64,000 bases of DNA, from positions 132,159 to 196,158 of the forward strand of contig JABGRK010000012.1 in assembly GCA_018648325.1 (NCBI GenBank). Direction: 5' to 3'. Both the position numbers and the translations under genes were made by a program. This DNA comes from Chloroflexota bacterium. Lineage in GTDB: Bacteria > Chloroflexota > Dehalococcoidia > JABGRK01. Within the stretch, counting starts at the first letter, position 1. Every line of letters starts with the position of its first letter. This document shows, piece after piece, positions 8,091-18,952 of this stretch. The notes under the pieces are model-generated. The model worked only from the letters and a program-made list of their open reading frames with translations. It searched no databases and was not told the DNA's origin.

Positions 8091-10676
8091 TTATTCGGGG
8101 GTATTTGTTTCAGTCTCTGGTTCACTTAACTCGGCTTTTTCGCTTTTGGTATCACTCTCTTTTTGCGGTTTAAGCGTTAGCTGTTTGTCCTTGGTTTGCT
8201 TTGGAGTGGTGGCGATTGGAACCTGGAAGCAGGCTATGGATGCTACGCTGTCGCCTTTGCCCAGCTTCATAATATTTGATCCGCGCGTTAGTCTGGAGCG
8301 AACTGATAGTTCTTCAAGCGGAACGTGATTGACTATTCCGCCAGTGGAAATAAGCATTACATCCTGTCCGGGGAAGACCATGTAAGATGCGACCAGTTTG
8401 CCCGTTTTTTCGGTGGCTCTGAATGTTTTAACGCCGACGCCGCCTCTGGCCTGCAATCTGTATTTTTCGATCTTGGTTAGTTTTCCGTATCCGTTTTCAC
8501 TTACCACCAGTAAGGATTTATCCGGCTCCTCGATCCCATCTTCGTCTATTAGTTTGGGACGGATAATACTCATACCTATAAGCTCATCGCCCGGAGCCAG
8601 TTTAATTCCTCTTACTCCTCCGCTGGTTCTGGTGCGTAGAGGGATGGCCGGAACGGTAAATCGGATAGACCTGGTGTTTTTGGTAACCAGAACCACTTCG
8701 TTTGCATCGTCTGCCAGATCTACAGATACCAGCTCGTCACCCAGTTCAAGGTCCATGGCAATCAGGCCGTTGCTGCGTACCGCACTGAAGTTTTCCAGTT
8801 TCATTCGTTTTATTTCGCCCATTCTGGTAGACAGAATAATATAAGCATTTGCATCCCAGTTTTTCACCGATACGACTGCAGTGACTTTTTCCTGCTGGTC
8901 GATAGAAATCAGGTTTATGATAGGAACGCCTCTGGAGGTTCTGGAGGAATCCTGATGCACCTCATAGCATTTCATGTGGAATGCCTTGCCCCTGTTGGTG
9001 AAAAAGAGCAGACTGTTGTGTGTATCTGCGACCAGTAATTGGTTGATGACATCGGCCTCTCTTGTTGTCTGGCCGGTAACGCCCCTGCCACCCCTGTGTT
9101 GCAGTTTATAGGTATCGGCAGCGACTCTTTTTATATATCCACGGTTGCTTATGGTGACCACCATCATCTGATGAGGTATCAGGTCTTCCAGTTTGAAGTC
9201 CCTGGCCTCTTCCTGGCTGATGGCACTGCGGCGTTTGTCGCCGAACTTCTCCTTGATTTCGACAATCTCGTCTTTAATCAGGAAGTATATTTTCTGAGGA
9301 TTTTCCAGCAGGTCCTGTAGATATGTGATTTTTATCATAAGCTCGTCGTACTCGTCGTTGATCTTCTTGCGTTCCAGTGCTGCCAGCCGACGTAGTTGCA
9401 TGTCCAGGATGGCCTGGGCTTGAGCCTGGCTCAGGAAAAAGCGGTTCATCAGGTTTTTACGGGCATCTTCCACGTTGGCCGAACCCCTGATTGCCGCGAT
9501 AATCTCGTTGAGGTGATCCAGTGCGATTTTTAGTCCCTCAAGGATATGTGCCCTGTCCTGGGCCTTTTTCAGGTCGAACTGGGAGCGTCTGACGATGACC
9601 TCGTGGCGGAATTTAATGTATTGCTGCAATGCAGTCTTCAGGCTTAAGACGCGTGGTTGTCCGTCTACCAGTGCCAGCATGTTGGCATAGAACGCCGACT
9701 GCATTGAGGTGAACTTGTACAAGCTATTGAGCACCATCTGAGGCTGGGCCTCTTTTTTGAGTTCGATAACGATGCGCATGCCCTGCCTGTCGGACTCATC
9801 GCGCAGATCGCTTATTCCCGTAAGTTTCTTATCTTTTACCAGCTCGGCAATTCTTTCGACAAGTGTTGCCTTGTTAGTTTGATATGGCAGCTCGGTGACC
9901 GCTATAAGGAATCTGTTGCCTTTGGCCATTTCCTCGATCTGAGTTTTGGCTCTGACCACGATGCGTCCGTGCCCCATGGTGTATGCGTTGTTGATTCCCT
10001 CTGTGCCTAAAATTATGCCGCCGGTGGGGAAATCCGGGCCTTTTATAAACTCTGTCAGTTCTTCAATGGTGGCGTTGGGATTGTCGATAAGGCAGGCTAT
10101 GCCATCGCACAATTCAGACAGGTTATGCGGCGGGATGGCCGTTGCCATACCTACGGCGATACCGGAGCCGCCGTTAAGCAGCAGATTGGGTATTCTTGAG
10201 GGAAGGACAGTAGGTTCGTTAAGTGAATCGTCAAAGTTGGGGCTAAAATTGACGGTATTTTTTTCGATATCGACCAGCATTTCTTCGGCAACTGCACCAA
10301 GGCGTGCTTCGGTGTACCTCATTGCTGCGGCAGGATCGTTATCCATGCTGCCGAAGTTACCCTGACCATCCACAAGCATGTATCTCATGGAAAAGTCCTG
10401 GGCCAGTCTTACCATGGCATCGTAAACGGATTGATCGCCGTGCGGGTGGTATTTACCAAGTACTTCACCCACGATTCTGGCACTTTTTTTGTAGGAACTG
10501 CTATGCGAAATACCCATCTCGTTCATAGCAAAGAGGATGCGGCGCTGTACCGGCTTTAATCCGTCACGCACATCAGGAAGGGCACGCGATACGATTACAC
10601 TCATAGCGTAATCCAGATACGAGTTGCGCATTTCATCTTCGATGTTAATGGGCTTTACGACGCCGATATTATCCAT
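8091..10676 (-). CDS. gyrA: DNA gyrase subunit A
   Basis: An 861-residue type IIA topoisomerase A subunit, which cuts and rejoins DNA for negative supercoiling together with GyrB. The N-terminus has [20 protein letters not shown] and [13 protein letters not shown]. The catalytic tyrosine is in [11 protein letters not shown] near residue 122. The C-terminal half contains the beta-pinwheel with the gyrase-specific GyrA box QHRGGRG, which favours gyrase over topoisomerase IV. The last ~35 residues form a charged, low-complexity acidic tail ([10 protein letters not shown]). The ATG at 10676 is preceded by GGGGAAA. gyrB is not in the window. Confidence 0.97.
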   Translation of the reverse strand: MDNIGVVKPINIEDEMRNSYLDYAMSVIVSRALPDVRDGLKPVQRRILFAMNEMGISHSSSYKKSARIVGEVLGKYHPHGDQSVYDAMVRLAQDFSMRYMLVDGQGNFGSMDNDPAAAMRYTEARLGAVAEEMLVDIEKNTVNFSPNFDDSLNEPTVLPSRIPNLLLNGGSGIAVGMATAIPPHNLSELCDGIACLIDNPNATIEELTEFIKGPDFPTGGIILGTEGINNAYTMGHGRIVVRAKTQIEEMAKGNRFLIAVTELPYQTNKATLVERIAELVKDKKLTGISDLRDESDRQGMRIVIELKKEAQPQMVLNSLYKFTSMQSAFYANMLALVDGQPRVLSLKTALQQYIKFRHEVIVRRSQFDLKKAQDRAHILEGLKIALDHLNEIIAAIRGSANVEDARKNLMNRFFLSQAQAQAILDMQLRRLAALERKKINDEYDELMIKITYLQDLLENPQKIYFLIKDEIVEIKEKFGDKRRSAISQEEARDFKLEDLIPHQMMVVTISNRGYIKRVAADTYKLQHRGGRGVTGQTTREADVINQLLVADTHNSLLFFTNRGKAFHMKCYEVHQDSSRTSRGVPIINLISIDQQEKVTAVVSVKNWDANAYIILSTRMGEIKRMKLENFSAVRSNGLIAMDLELGDELVSVDLADDANEVVLVTKNTRSIRFTVPAIPLRTRTSGGVRGIKLAPGDELIGMSIIRPKLIDEDGIEEPDKSLLVVSENGYGKLTKIEKYRLQARGGVGVKTFRATEKTGKLVASYMVFPGQDVMLISTGGIVNHVPLEELSVRSRLTRGSNIMKLGKGDSVASIACFQVPIATTPKQTKDKQLTLKPQKESDTKSEKAELSEPETETNTPE

Positions 10677-10838
10677 GCTTATTTCCCCTTTGGCATTAAT
10701 ATCTAAAACTTAGTTCTAATTTGCATTAATATGTAGCTGATACACTGCACAAATTTTATATCTTCCGGCGCACTTTTTCAAGGGTAAAAGATAGTATATA
10801 TTGCTATTGGATGTATTACCCGTTTATGGGGGGATATT

Positions 10839-11612
10839 TTAGTCGAGTGCGGCCCTTAGCTCTGTGGCGAAGTTACGCAGTGAGTCCAGCGAAACTCCTG
10901 ATTCCAGCAGCTGGATTATACGGCTACCTATGATTACCCCGTCTGATATTTCGGCTACCTGTTTTGCCTGCTGTGGCGTGGATATGCCGAAGCCGACGCA
11001 TAGCGGTTTATCGGTGACCTGTTTTACCCGCGATACAAAAGAACTCAACTCCTGGGGAAGTGCGGCTCTGGCGCCGGTCACACCCGTAACCGAAACCATG
11101 TAAATGAAACCACTGGATTTTTCGGCTATAAGTTTGGTGCGCTCATCAGTGCTGGTTGGGGCAAGCAGGTAGATGAGATCCAAGCCGTGTTTTGCACAGG
11201 CGTTGCCCAGTTCTGTGCCCTCCTCGGGGGGAAGATCGGGTATTATCAGGCCGTCTACTCCTGCTTCTTTCGAATCAGCGCAGAATTTTTCCACACCGTA
11301 GTGGAAGATAGGATTGTAATAGCTCATAAACACAATCGGTACATTGGTTTTCAGACGCAGTTTCTGTGCGGTTTCAATACAGGTTTTTGGGGTTACACCG
11401 TTTTGCAGTGCATCGAAGCTGGCCTTCTGGATGGTAGTACCGTCGGCCAATGGATCTGAAAAAGGGATGCCCAGCTCTATGATGTCGCAGCCACATTCGG
11501 CCAGTAGCGGGACTGCCTGAAGTGTTGCCCACATGCTGGGGTAGCCCACAGTTACGTAGGCGATAAAGGCTTTGTGATCTTTTTTGGCAAATACCGCTGC
11601 TATTCGGCTCAT
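10839..11612 (-). CDS. trpA: tryptophan synthase alpha chain
   Basis: A 257-residue TIM barrel that cleaves indole-3-glycerol phosphate to indole. The catalytic Glu is in [17 protein letters not shown] and the Asp in [11 protein letters not shown]. The phosphate-binding loop is represented by VGFGIST and GVIIGSRII. It is the last gene of the trp operon, and its start overlaps the trpB stop by 4 nt (ATGA), indicating translational coupling. No clear intrinsic terminator follows before gyrA. Confidence 0.96.
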   Translation of the reverse strand: MSRIAAVFAKKDHKAFIAYVTVGYPSMWATLQAVPLLAECGCDIIELGIPFSDPLADGTTIQKASFDALQNGVTPKTCIETAQKLRLKTNVPIVFMSYYNPIFHYGVEKFCADSKEAGVDGLIIPDLPPEEGTELGNACAKHGLDLIYLLAPTSTDERTKLIAEKSSGFIYMVSVTGVTGARAALPQELSSFVSRVKQVTDKPLCVGFGISTPQQAKQVAEISDGVIIGSRIIQLLESGVSLDSLRNFATELRAALD

Positions 11613-12802
11613 ATATTTTCTCCCAATGCGTTTATGACAATGTCCATGTCCTTGTCGCCGCGTCCGCTCAAGTTTACCAGGACGATTTTATCTTTATCCA
11701 GAGTTTTAGCCAGCTGGGTCGCGTGGTACACTGCATGCGCCGATTCCAGCGCCGGTACTATACCCTCCGTCTTGCACAGCAGTTTGAATCCGTCCAGCGC
11801 CTGATCGTCATTCACGGCGATGTAGGTAGCACGGCCTGTGTCTTTGTAGTAGCTATGCTCCGGCCCTACGCCGGGATAGTCTAGTCCTGCCGAGATGCTG
11901 TGCGTTTCCATAACCTGACCGTTACTATCCTGCAGCAGGTATGATTTTGCTCCGTGCAGTACGCCGGGAGACCCTGCGGTCAGCGGTGCAGCATGCGCTG
12001 TTGTATCCAGCCCCCTGCCTCCTGCCTCCACGCCGACAAGCTTGACGTCGGCATCATCAACAAAGGGATAGAATATACCGATGGCGTTTGATCCGCCGCC
12101 GACGCAAGCGACAATATAGTCGGGCAATTGTTTGTAATCATCCTGCATTTGTTGCTTAGCCTCTATACCGATGACCGACTGGAAATCGCGCACCATGATG
12201 GGATATGGATGAGGGCCTACTGCACTTCCGATCAGGTAGTGGGTAGTTTCAACATTGGTTACCCAGTCACGTATGGCTTCGTTAATGGCGTCTTTGAGAG
12301 TTTTGCTTCCGGCATCTACCGATACAACCGTGGCTCCGGCCAGTTTCATTCTGAAAACGTTAAGCGCCTGACGCTGCACATCCTCCGAACCCATGTAGAC
12401 AATGCATTCGATTCCCAGCATGGCACATACACATGCTGACGCTACGCCGTGCTGTCCGGCTCCTGTTTCGGCAACGATGCGTTTTTTACCCATGCGTTTG
12501 GCAAGCAGTCCCTGCCCTAGCGCGTTGTTTATTTTGTGTGCGCCGGTGTGGGCCATGTCCTCTCGCTTAAGCATTATCTTCGCGCCGCCGCATTGTTCGC
12601 TCAGTCGTTTTGCATAGTACAGTGGCGTGGGTCGTCCCGAATAATAAGCCGACAGCGATTCCAGTTCGCTTAAGAACTCGGGATCGCCTATCGCTTCTGT
12701 ATAGGCATTTTCCAGTTCGCTTAGCGCTGGCATCAACGTTTCAGGCACGTATTTGCCGCCGTAGTCACCGAAGTAGCCGTTGAATCTTGCGGGTTGTTTC
12801 AT
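11609..12802 (-). CDS. trpB: tryptophan synthase beta chain
   Basis: A 397-residue PLP enzyme that condenses indole with serine to give tryptophan. The PLP lysine lies in [13 protein letters not shown], and the phosphate-binding loop is [12 protein letters not shown]. The length and the [10 protein letters not shown] motif match the TrpB1 type that pairs with TrpA. It overlaps trpA and trpF by 4 nt on either side, consistent with coupled synthesis of the alpha2beta2 complex. Confidence 0.97.
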   Translation of the reverse strand: MKQPARFNGYFGDYGGKYVPETLMPALSELENAYTEAIGDPEFLSELESLSAYYSGRPTPLYYAKRLSEQCGGAKIMLKREDMAHTGAHKINNALGQGLLAKRMGKKRIVAETGAGQHGVASACVCAMLGIECIVYMGSEDVQRQALNVFRMKLAGATVVSVDAGSKTLKDAINEAIRDWVTNVETTHYLIGSAVGPHPYPIMVRDFQSVIGIEAKQQMQDDYKQLPDYIVACVGGGSNAIGIFYPFVDDADVKLVGVEAGGRGLDTTAHAAPLTAGSPGVLHGAKSYLLQDSNGQVMETHSISAGLDYPGVGPEHSYYKDTGRATYIAVNDDQALDGFKLLCKTEGIVPALESAHAVYHATQLAKTLDKDKIVLVNLSGRGDKDMDIVINALGENI

Positions 12803-13437
12803 TTTTTGGCCTCGCTAATAAATTTTCTGATTTTTGCCACGTCTTTTACGCCATCCGTTTCCACCCCGGAGGAAACGTCCACTCCCAGTGGTTTCATAGT
12901 TTTAATTGCCTCCTGCACATTGTTGGGATCAAGGCCTCCGGCAACAAATATTGGATATCTGGCTGAGATGGAGCGCGCAAGTTCCCAGTCAAAGGTTTTG
13001 CCGGTGCCGCCGTACTGCCCCTCTATATGGGTATCCAGTAATACGATGTAAAGGTTATCTGTAAGTACGTCTGTCCCGGCTACTATGGAGACAGTCATCT
13101 CTTTGTCAGTTTGATTTTTCATATGGATTGCTTTTATTATCGTCTTCTGAATATCTTCGCAGTATTCCCATGACTCATCACCACTGAGTTGCACCATATC
13201 CAGATTGCAATCGCGGGCGATACGGTTGACTTCATAAGCCAGTGTATTTACGAAAACGCCTACAGTTTTTACGGTGTCGCTTGTCTGCCTTACCGCTTCT
13301 ACTATCTGTTTTGCCTGCTCAGGCGTGACCTGACGCCTGCTTTTAGCAAAGACCATACCGATTAGATCAGCGCCGGCTTCTACCGCAGCTATGGCATGGC
13401 CTTTTTCCTGTATGCCGCATATTTTTACCTTTGTCAT
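12799..13437 (-). CDS. trpF: phosphoribosylanthranilate isomerase
   Basis: A 212-residue TIM barrel catalysing the Amadori rearrangement of phosphoribosylanthranilate to CdRP. The N-terminus KVKICGIQ carries the catalytic Cys, [11 protein letters not shown] follows, and the C-terminal phosphate loop is [11 protein letters not shown] with [10 protein letters not shown]. It overlaps trpC upstream and trpB downstream by 4 nt each. Unlike enterobacteria, trpF is a separate gene rather than fused to trpC. Confidence 0.95.
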   Translation of the reverse strand: MTKVKICGIQEKGHAIAAVEAGADLIGMVFAKSRRQVTPEQAKQIVEAVRQTSDTVKTVGVFVNTLAYEVNRIARDCNLDMVQLSGDESWEYCEDIQKTIIKAIHMKNQTDKEMTVSIVAGTDVLTDNLYIVLLDTHIEGQYGGTGKTFDWELARSISARYPIFVAGGLDPNNVQEAIKTMKPLGVDVSSGVETDGVKDVAKIRKFISEAKK

Positions 13438-14210
13438 AACACCAACTCTTTCAGCTTTTGCAGCGCATCGCTGGCTGTGACCAGAGATTCGCCAATAAGC
13501 GCTGCGTTTACCTTCCAGCTATTTAGCGTTTTTATATCGCTTCGGTTTTTTATACCGCTTTCACTTACGATTTTAGCGCCATCCGGCACCAGCGGCAACA
13601 GGCGTTTTGTTGTATTGATATCTACGTTAAAGGTTTTTAGATCACGATTGTTTATACCTATGATCTTGGCGTTTGCATCGGCTGCCCTTTTCATCTCATA
13701 TTCATCATGAACTTCTATTAAGCATCCAAGTTTAAGGTCACGTGCAAGTGCGATTAGGTCAGTTAGTTGCGTCTGCTCCAAAATTGCCACAATAAGCAGT
13801 AGTGCGTCTGCCCCGTAAGCTCTGGCTTCATATATCTGGTATGCATCGAATATGAAGTCTTTTCTTAAGATGGGGATGTTCACCTTGTCTCTGATATCAG
13901 CAAGATAGTTGATGTTACCCATAAAATATTTGCTTTCAGTAAGCACAGAAATAGCGGCGGCACTGCCCTGCTGGTATAGCTTCGCTTGTGCAACGTGATC
14001 AAGGTTGGGGGCCAGATTACCCTTGGATGGCGATGCCTTTTTTATCTCTGCGATAATGCTGGTTTTGTCACCGGTTAGAGCACGTGCAAAATCAAGCGGC
14101 GGCTTTTGCTCTGCAATGAGCTTTTCAAGAGTAGCAACTGGTCGTTCAACCTTGAGCCGCTGGACCTCTATTTTCTTATCTTTAACGATTTTTTTTAGTA
14201 TGTCTGTCAT
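13434..14210 (-). CDS. trpC: indole-3-glycerol-phosphate synthase
   Basis: A 258-residue TIM barrel that closes the indole ring. The conserved motifs IIAEIKKASPSKG (catalytic Lys), LRKDFIFDAYQIYEARAYGA and IIGINNRDLKTF are all present, and KIVSESGIKNRSDI forms the phosphate site. It starts 5 bp after the trpD stop and overlaps trpF by 4 nt. Confidence 0.96.
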   Translation of the reverse strand: MTDILKKIVKDKKIEVQRLKVERPVATLEKLIAEQKPPLDFARALTGDKTSIIAEIKKASPSKGNLAPNLDHVAQAKLYQQGSAAAISVLTESKYFMGNINYLADIRDKVNIPILRKDFIFDAYQIYEARAYGADALLLIVAILEQTQLTDLIALARDLKLGCLIEVHDEYEMKRAADANAKIIGINNRDLKTFNVDINTTKRLLPLVPDGAKIVSESGIKNRSDIKTLNSWKVNAALIGESLVTASDALQKLKELVL

Positions 14211-14215
14211 TTCAA

Positions 14216-15232
14216 TTATCCAAGGCTCTGGCTTAGTTTAATCAGCGCATTAAGCTTTTCAAGTGCTTTGCCGCTATCAATGGCTTGCTCTGCCAGCACT
14301 GCACCGCTTTTAAGGTCGGCAGCTAAGTTTCCTGCAACCAGCGCGGCGGCGGCGTTCATTACTACCACGTCGCGATGTGCGCCTTTTTCACCCGCAAGTA
14401 TGCGTTTGATTATATCCGCGTTTCCCTGCGGGCTCTCGCCTCTGATCAGACTTATGTCTGCTGACTGGTAACCGAAGTAACCGGGTGAGACCTGATATGG
14501 ATCGGCAACGCCATTTTCGGTGATATTCCATACAAGGGAAGTGGCGCCAATAGATATTTCGTCCATACCGTCCTTGCCGTGTACCACCAGCGAGTGTTTT
14601 GTACCAAGCCTGTGCAGTACATGCGCTATTTTCTCACCGATGTCCTTGCTGGCAACGCCTATGACCTGCGATTTGGCCCTGGCCGGGTTGGTTAGTGGAC
14701 CAAGGATGTTAAACACGGTGCGTATTCCTATCTCTTTGCGTGGCGGGCCTGCATACTTCATTGCAGGGTGGAACATGGGGGCGAACATAAATCCAAATCC
14801 CACTTCCTGGATACATTTGGTAACTGCATCGGCTCCAAGCTCTATTTTTACGCCCAGCGCTTCCAGCACATCGGCGCTGCCGCACTTGCTGCTCATGGCG
14901 CGGTTACCGTGCTTGGCCACCTTGAGTCCTGCGCCCGCTGCGACGAATGCTGCGGCAGTGGAGATATTAAAGCTGGACGAGTTATCTCCGCCGGTGCCGC
15001 AGGTATCTACGACATCGCCTTTTACATTAACAGGAGTTGCTTTATCTTTCATTACGCTTGCCATACCAGCGATTTCGTCGACTGTTTCGCCTTTTATCCT
15101 GAGCGCGACAACGAATGCGCCGAACTGCGCCGGTGTGGCTTGCCCGCTCATGATCTGGTCCATGGCGCTGGCCGCCTGATCGAAGCTGAGCGATTTATTT
15201 GAAACCAGAATATTGATTGCTTCAGTTATCAT
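14216..15232 (-). CDS. trpD: anthranilate phosphoribosyltransferase
   Basis: A 338-residue enzyme that transfers the phosphoribosyl group from PRPP to anthranilate. The PRPP glycine loop DTCGTGGDNSSSFNIST is clear, as are KHGNRAMSSKCGSADVLEALG and FMFAPMFHPAMK. It is not fused to trpG. The ATG overlaps the stop of the inserted membrane protein gene by 4 nt, so that foreign-looking gene is coupled to trp translation. Confidence 0.96.
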   Translation of the reverse strand: MITEAINILVSNKSLSFDQAASAMDQIMSGQATPAQFGAFVVALRIKGETVDEIAGMASVMKDKATPVNVKGDVVDTCGTGGDNSSSFNISTAAAFVAAGAGLKVAKHGNRAMSSKCGSADVLEALGVKIELGADAVTKCIQEVGFGFMFAPMFHPAMKYAGPPRKEIGIRTVFNILGPLTNPARAKSQVIGVASKDIGEKIAHVLHRLGTKHSLVVHGKDGMDEISIGATSLVWNITENGVADPYQVSPGYFGYQSADISLIRGESPQGNADIIKRILAGEKGAHRDVVVMNAAAALVAGNLAADLKSGAVLAEQAIDSGKALEKLNALIKLSQSLG

Positions 15233-15954
15233 ACAGGAAACTCCTCATCCTCTATCAGGTTTATATCTAAATTTCCTACAGAGTAATAGGCTTCTTTTTC
15301 ATTTATGTGAATTGTTCTTGTCGATTTAAAGCATCTGCCATAAATGTCTCTATAATATGCTAGCAGTACTGATTTGTCTTCCATTTGTTCCACACATAGT
15401 TTAATTGGATAGGAATTGTTTTCTTTATTAGTCAGAGTCCCAAAAGAGAACAGGCGACGCTGCGGTTCAGGTATATACGAATATATGTCCAGTGCCGGAC
15501 CTGCTCCTATATTTTGCAGTGCGCAACCCAAATATTGAAGTTGACCTGATTGAATAGCTATCTCTTGTTTTACCAGTCTCTGGCCTGCGGTTGGTTTGTT
15601 TGCGATAATATCAATTATTGGTCGGGCTGAATCATACCTTTGCTCGTTCATCTCCTTGGCCATTGTAATGCTGGCTCTGGATTGTCTGGTTGCCACCGTT
15701 GCAAAAATCACTGTAACTGCTACAAGTCCAATCATAAGTATGATTTGAGCTTGATCGGCAGGTCCGATAGTGCTTGAGTAATAACCTAAATACACTATGA
15801 ACAGGGCACCCATGCCCAGAGCAAGAAAAGCAGTAGACTTGTTGGTGGAACCGTCTTTGCGAATCATGCGGATTGCCAGTACACAAAGGGTTATTGCGCA
15901 CGATATAGCAATGACTATACTAATGCTCAAAATCCACGTTAATGCAATTATCAC
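15229..15954 (-). CDS. uncharacterised membrane protein embedded in the trp operon
   Basis: I do not recognise this 241-residue protein. It has an N-terminal membrane anchor at residues ~3-28, two more hydrophobic segments at ~43-62 and ~70-90, then a soluble domain of about 150 residues (SARPIIDIIANKP, CALQNIGAGPALDIYSY). A domain of that outline after two or three helices is common in small bacterial membrane proteins of unknown role. It begins with GTG at 15954 behind a good GGAGG and ends with a 4-nt overlap to trpD, so it is transcribed with the trp genes. A role in tryptophan transport or sensing is possible, but nothing in the sequence shows it. Confidence 0.7.
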   Translation of the reverse strand: MIIALTWILSISIVIAISCAITLCVLAIRMIRKDGSTNKSTAFLALGMGALFIVYLGYYSSTIGPADQAQIILMIGLVAVTVIFATVATRQSRASITMAKEMNEQRYDSARPIIDIIANKPTAGQRLVKQEIAIQSGQLQYLGCALQNIGAGPALDIYSYIPEPQRRLFSFGTLTNKENNSYPIKLCVEQMEDKSVLLAYYRDIYGRCFKSTRTIHINEKEAYYSVGNLDINLIEDEEFPV

Positions 15955-15981
15955 TTTTTATCCTCCCATAGCAAGGAAGTT

Positions 15982-16566
15982 TTAATAAGTCTTTGCCCTA
16001 CTCTCCATTGCCAGGAAATTTGCCAGCAGGTCTTTACCTTCTTTGGTCATAATGGACTCAGGATGGAACTGCACTCCCTCGATGGGGTATTCTTTGTGGC
16101 GCAGCCCCATTATAATACCGTTTTCCGTATGTGCGCTAACCTCGAAGCAGTCCGGCAGTCCTTGTCTTACAACAGTAAGCGAATGATATCTGATGGCCGA
16201 GAACGGATTGGGCAGCCCGGCGAGCACGCCTTCGCTATTGTGATAAACCAGCGATGATTTGCCGTGCTTTATCTCTCCGGCGCGATCAATGTTAGCACCG
16301 AAGGCCTGTGCGATGCACTGGTGTCCCAAGCATACACCCAGTATGGGCAGCTTTCCGGCGAAGTGACGTATTACATCGTTGGAAATACCCGCATTCTCTG
16401 GCCTGCCGGGGCCGGGCGAGATAACGATACGTTCCGGTGTCATCTTCTGGATATCGTCAATCGTTGTTTTGTCGTTTCTTATCACCACCACTTCCTGTCC
16501 CAGTTCGCATAGGTACTGGTACAGGTTGTAGGTGAAGCTGTCGTAGTTATCAATAAGTAGCAGCAT
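15982..16566 (-). CDS. trpG: anthranilate synthase component II (glutamine amidotransferase)
   Basis: A class I glutamine amidotransferase of about 194 residues that supplies ammonia to TrpE. It begins [15 protein letters not shown]; the nucleophile Cys lies in [14 protein letters not shown] and the His-Glu pair in [11 protein letters not shown]. The ATG at 16566 is chosen over an upstream in-frame start because GGCGGAGG lies at the right distance and the family starts there. It overlaps the end of trpE by 17 nt. In some bacteria the same subunit also serves para-aminobenzoate synthase. Confidence 0.95.
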   Translation of the reverse strand: MLLLIDNYDSFTYNLYQYLCELGQEVVVIRNDKTTIDDIQKMTPERIVISPGPGRPENAGISNDVIRHFAGKLPILGVCLGHQCIAQAFGANIDRAGEIKHGKSSLVYHNSEGVLAGLPNPFSAIRYHSLTVVRQGLPDCFEVSAHTENGIIMGLRHKEYPIEGVQFHPESIMTKEGKDLLANFLAMESRAKTY

Positions 16567-17995
16567 GATCCGCCTCCGCCTGCTGAATTGCACGAATAAG
16601 CGCCTTGGCTTTATTCATGCTTTCGTTGTATTCAAGTTCCGGCACGCTGTCGGCCACAATGCCGCCGCCTGCCTGAATGTATGCCGTACCGTCTTTAATG
16701 ACGATGGTTCTTATGGTGATAGCTGTGTCCATATTGCCGGAAAACGAGAAGTAACCGACTGCGCCTGCGTATGGACCTCGCTTGTCGGGCTCAAGCTCGG
16801 CGATGATCTCCATGGCGCGTATTTTGGGTGCGCCGGATACAGTGCCCGCCGGAAGGCTGGCTCTAAATGCATCGAAGGCCGACATGCCGCTCTCGATTTT
16901 GCCCTGCACATGTGATACCAGGTGCATTACATGTGAGTAGCGCTCTACATCCATGAGTTGTGTTACCTCGACAGTGGCTGGCTGGCTCACCCTGCCCACA
17001 TCGTTTCTAGCCAGATCGACCAGCATGATGTGCTCCGCCTGCTCTTTCTCATCGGCGCGAAGTTCTTTCTCAAGCGCCAGGTCTTCTGCATCGTCCTTGC
17101 CCCTGGGGCGTGTGCCGGCGATGGGATGGTTAGATACGACGTCGTCCTCCAGTCGTACCAGCAATTCAGGAGACGAGCCGACGATGTGAAAATCGCCAAG
17201 GTTAAGGAAGTACATATATGGGGAGGGGTTAATAGACCGCAGCGCCCGGTATATGGCGAAGGGCTCGGCGCTGGTTTTTTTGGACAGGCGTTGTGAAAGC
17301 ACTACCTGAATGACGTCTCCGGCGTATATATATTCCTTGCCATTTTCCACCATGTTCTCGAACTGTTCTTTGGTCATATTGGACTGCACTTCGCCGTTAG
17401 TCGAAGTAGGCTCCGGCAGTGTTTCTTCGTAGGCTATGGGCTGGCTTAGCCTTTTGACTATCTCATCGATCTTGTCGGTAGCAACCTTGTAGGCAGATTC
17501 GACATTGTCGTCGATTTTGGCATGGGATATTACCTTTATTCGGTGGGCGATATGATCGAAGATAAGGATGGTATCGGCCAGCATCATTACCGATTCAGGG
17601 ACGCCCTGTGGGTCGGAATCAGGCGATGGCAGTTCCTCATAGTAGCGCGCTACTTCGTAGGTGAGATATCCCACCATGCCGCCGTGAAAGCGGGGAAGTT
17701 CGGGAATCGAAATGAGCTTGAGTCCGGCAAACTCTTTCTCCATAGCTTTTAGCGGATCGACAGGGTTGTCCTTGCCCGTTGTCAGCACCAGCGATGGGTC
17801 GGTGCCGATGACGCTGTATCTGCCCAGACGCTCGCCGCCCTCTACGCTTTCAAGCAGGAAGGAATGATCGCCGCGAGCTACTTTAAGGTATGCAGATACC
17901 GGCGTTTCCAGGTCGGCTCGAATCTCGCGATAGACCGGCAGCAGGTTACCCTGTGTGCTTAACTTTTTTGCCTCTTGCAGAGTTGGATTGTACAT
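16550..17995 (-). CDS. trpE: anthranilate synthase component I
   Basis: A 481-residue chorismate-utilising enzyme that makes anthranilate with TrpG. The N-terminal [17 protein letters not shown] motif corresponds to the tryptophan feedback site. The C-terminal catalytic half carries [38 protein letters not shown] and [12 protein letters not shown]. The ATG at 17995 follows GGGGGT and lies just beyond the T-box terminator, so the gene is the first of the operon controlled by tRNA-Trp charging. Confidence 0.97.
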   Translation of the reverse strand: MYNPTLQEAKKLSTQGNLLPVYREIRADLETPVSAYLKVARGDHSFLLESVEGGERLGRYSVIGTDPSLVLTTGKDNPVDPLKAMEKEFAGLKLISIPELPRFHGGMVGYLTYEVARYYEELPSPDSDPQGVPESVMMLADTILIFDHIAHRIKVISHAKIDDNVESAYKVATDKIDEIVKRLSQPIAYEETLPEPTSTNGEVQSNMTKEQFENMVENGKEYIYAGDVIQVVLSQRLSKKTSAEPFAIYRALRSINPSPYMYFLNLGDFHIVGSSPELLVRLEDDVVSNHPIAGTRPRGKDDAEDLALEKELRADEKEQAEHIMLVDLARNDVGRVSQPATVEVTQLMDVERYSHVMHLVSHVQGKIESGMSAFDAFRASLPAGTVSGAPKIRAMEIIAELEPDKRGPYAGAVGYFSFSGNMDTAITIRTIVIKDGTAYIQAGGGIVADSVPELEYNESMNKAKALIRAIQQAEADHAATY

Positions 17996-18010
17996 GATTT
18001 TACCCCCGTA

Positions 18011-18045
18011 GAAAATAGAAAAACCCGTCCACTAAAGGGACGGGT
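18011..18045 (-). terminator. T-box regulated intrinsic terminator before trpE
   Basis: On the minus strand ACCCGTCC (18045..18038) pairs with GGACGGGT (18030..18023) across a 7-nt loop, followed by TTTTTCTATTTTC. It sits ten bases after the T-box sequence, the normal arrangement for transcription attenuation. Confidence 0.9.
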
Positions 18046-18300
18046 CAAAATATTCCCGCGGTGCCACCCTCCTTGGCCAAACTTTTGATTTGACCCTCTT
18101 GTCAGGTACGGAAAAGGCCAAGCCTTAACGATACCCTGAGCTCTGATAACGGTGCTCTTTCCGTCGACGCCTACTTGGTACTTGACCGTTCGGGTCGCAG
18201 CTCCCGAGTCCATTCAACTCCTGCGATAAGCACCGGCTCACACCTTACCCGGCTCTCTCTTGCCCCGCCTTTGAGTCTACTACTCTCGTTCACAGCTTTT
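18012..18300 (-). promoter_or_regulatory. tryptophan T-box riboswitch (leader of trpE operon)
   Basis: On the minus strand the leader contains the hallmark T-box sequence AGGGTGGCACCGCGGG at 18070..18055, which pairs with the tRNA acceptor end and forms the antiterminator. Upstream lies a stem I region with the AGTAGTAGA and GTGAGCCGG elements. The predicted specifier loop reads GAATGGACTC, giving the codon UGG (18212..18210) followed by a purine, so the effector is uncharged tRNA-Trp. A terminator hairpin directly follows the T-box. Low charged tRNA-Trp should therefore allow read-through into trpE. Confidence 0.93.
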
Positions 18301-18333
18301 GGGTGATATCAATTTATTAAGCTACTAGACATA

Positions 18334-18361
18334 AGCATATCAAATTTAAATCTTTTGTCAA
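18334..18361 (-). promoter_or_regulatory. promoter of the trp T-box transcript
   Basis: On the minus strand TTGACA (18361..18356) and TATGCT (18339..18334) are separated by 16 bp. The predicted transcription start lies about 25-30 bases before stem I of the T-box, as expected. Confidence 0.7.
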
Positions 18362-18389
18362 GTACGTGAATTTGATGTCTTGTTTTTGG

Positions 18390-18419
18390 TTGACGCAGGT
18401 ATTCCAATCGTGTTAATAT
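18390..18419 (+). promoter_or_regulatory. promoter of the marR-MMPL operon
   Basis: TTGACG at 18390-18395 and TTAATA/TAATAT at 18413-18419 have a 17-18 bp spacer. The perfect operator-like palindrome begins at the end of the -10 element. The promoter diverges from that of the trp leader about 30 bp away. Confidence 0.6.
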
Positions 18420-18434
18420 TTCCATAGTGGAAAT
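18418..18434. promoter_or_regulatory. perfect palindrome, likely MarR operator O1
   Basis: ATTTCCATAGTGGAAAT is a perfect 7+3+7 inverted repeat placed over the expected transcription start of the marR gene. A 12-bp part of it recurs in reverse orientation just before the exporter gene. This position and duplication fit autorepression by the MarR protein. Confidence 0.7.
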
Positions 18435-18451
18435 AAATATGGCAGAATTTG

Positions 18452-18943
18452 ATGACAGATAATAATCAAGATGACGATGTAGTACTGCAATTAATGCGTA
18501 GTGCAACAAGGCTGGGCATAAAATTCGAGATCAGCACTCCTGCAGAGCTTTTGAAAATGCAACGGCAGATATTTGGCGACGAGAGCAATACTCCTCATCT
18601 ATTCGATCTTCAGGGTTACTACCACATCGGCTCTACTATTCATGAAATGGGCTCTCCTACTATGGGTGAGCTGGCAAAGAAGCTGGATGTGCCGCTTTCT
18701 ACTACTACACGAATGGTAACATGGCTGGTTGATAATGAATATGTTCACAGAATTGTGGATGAGAATGACAGGCGTATTGTAAGGATTGCACTGGCCGATA
18801 AGGGTATGCAGGTTTACGAGGTGGCCACACAGTTTTTTGCACAGATAATCAAGCATAATCTGAGTGTGCTTACCGAGGAAGAAAGGGCAATTCTGTTTAC
18901 ACTGTTGCACAAGATAGTTAGGGGATTGCTTAATCAAGAATAG
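18452..18943 (+). CDS. MarR family transcriptional regulator
   Basis: A winged-helix regulator of 163 residues. The recognition region is SPTMGELAKKLDVPLSTTTRMVTWLVDNEYVHR and the wing is DENDRRIVRIALADKG, both typical of MarR. The ATG at 18452 is chosen rather than the TTG one codon earlier. It sits directly upstream of an MMPL exporter on the same strand with 52 bp between, and palindromic motifs flank the regulator gene. It probably represses itself and the exporter and is released by a small lipophilic ligand, as is common in this family; the ligand is unknown. Confidence 0.88.
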   Translation: MTDNNQDDDVVLQLMRSATRLGIKFEISTPAELLKMQRQIFGDESNTPHLFDLQGYYHIGSTIHEMGSPTMGELAKKLDVPLSTTTRMVTWLVDNEYVHRIVDENDRRIVRIALADKGMQVYEVATQFFAQIIKHNLSVLTEEERAILFTLLHKIVRGLLNQE

Positions 18944-18952
18944 TTAAGTATT

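Noticed and set aside
17959..18213. 84-codon minus-strand frame before trpE
   Set aside because: It lies within the T-box leader and terminator; its content is explained by the RNA structure and it has no family resemblance.
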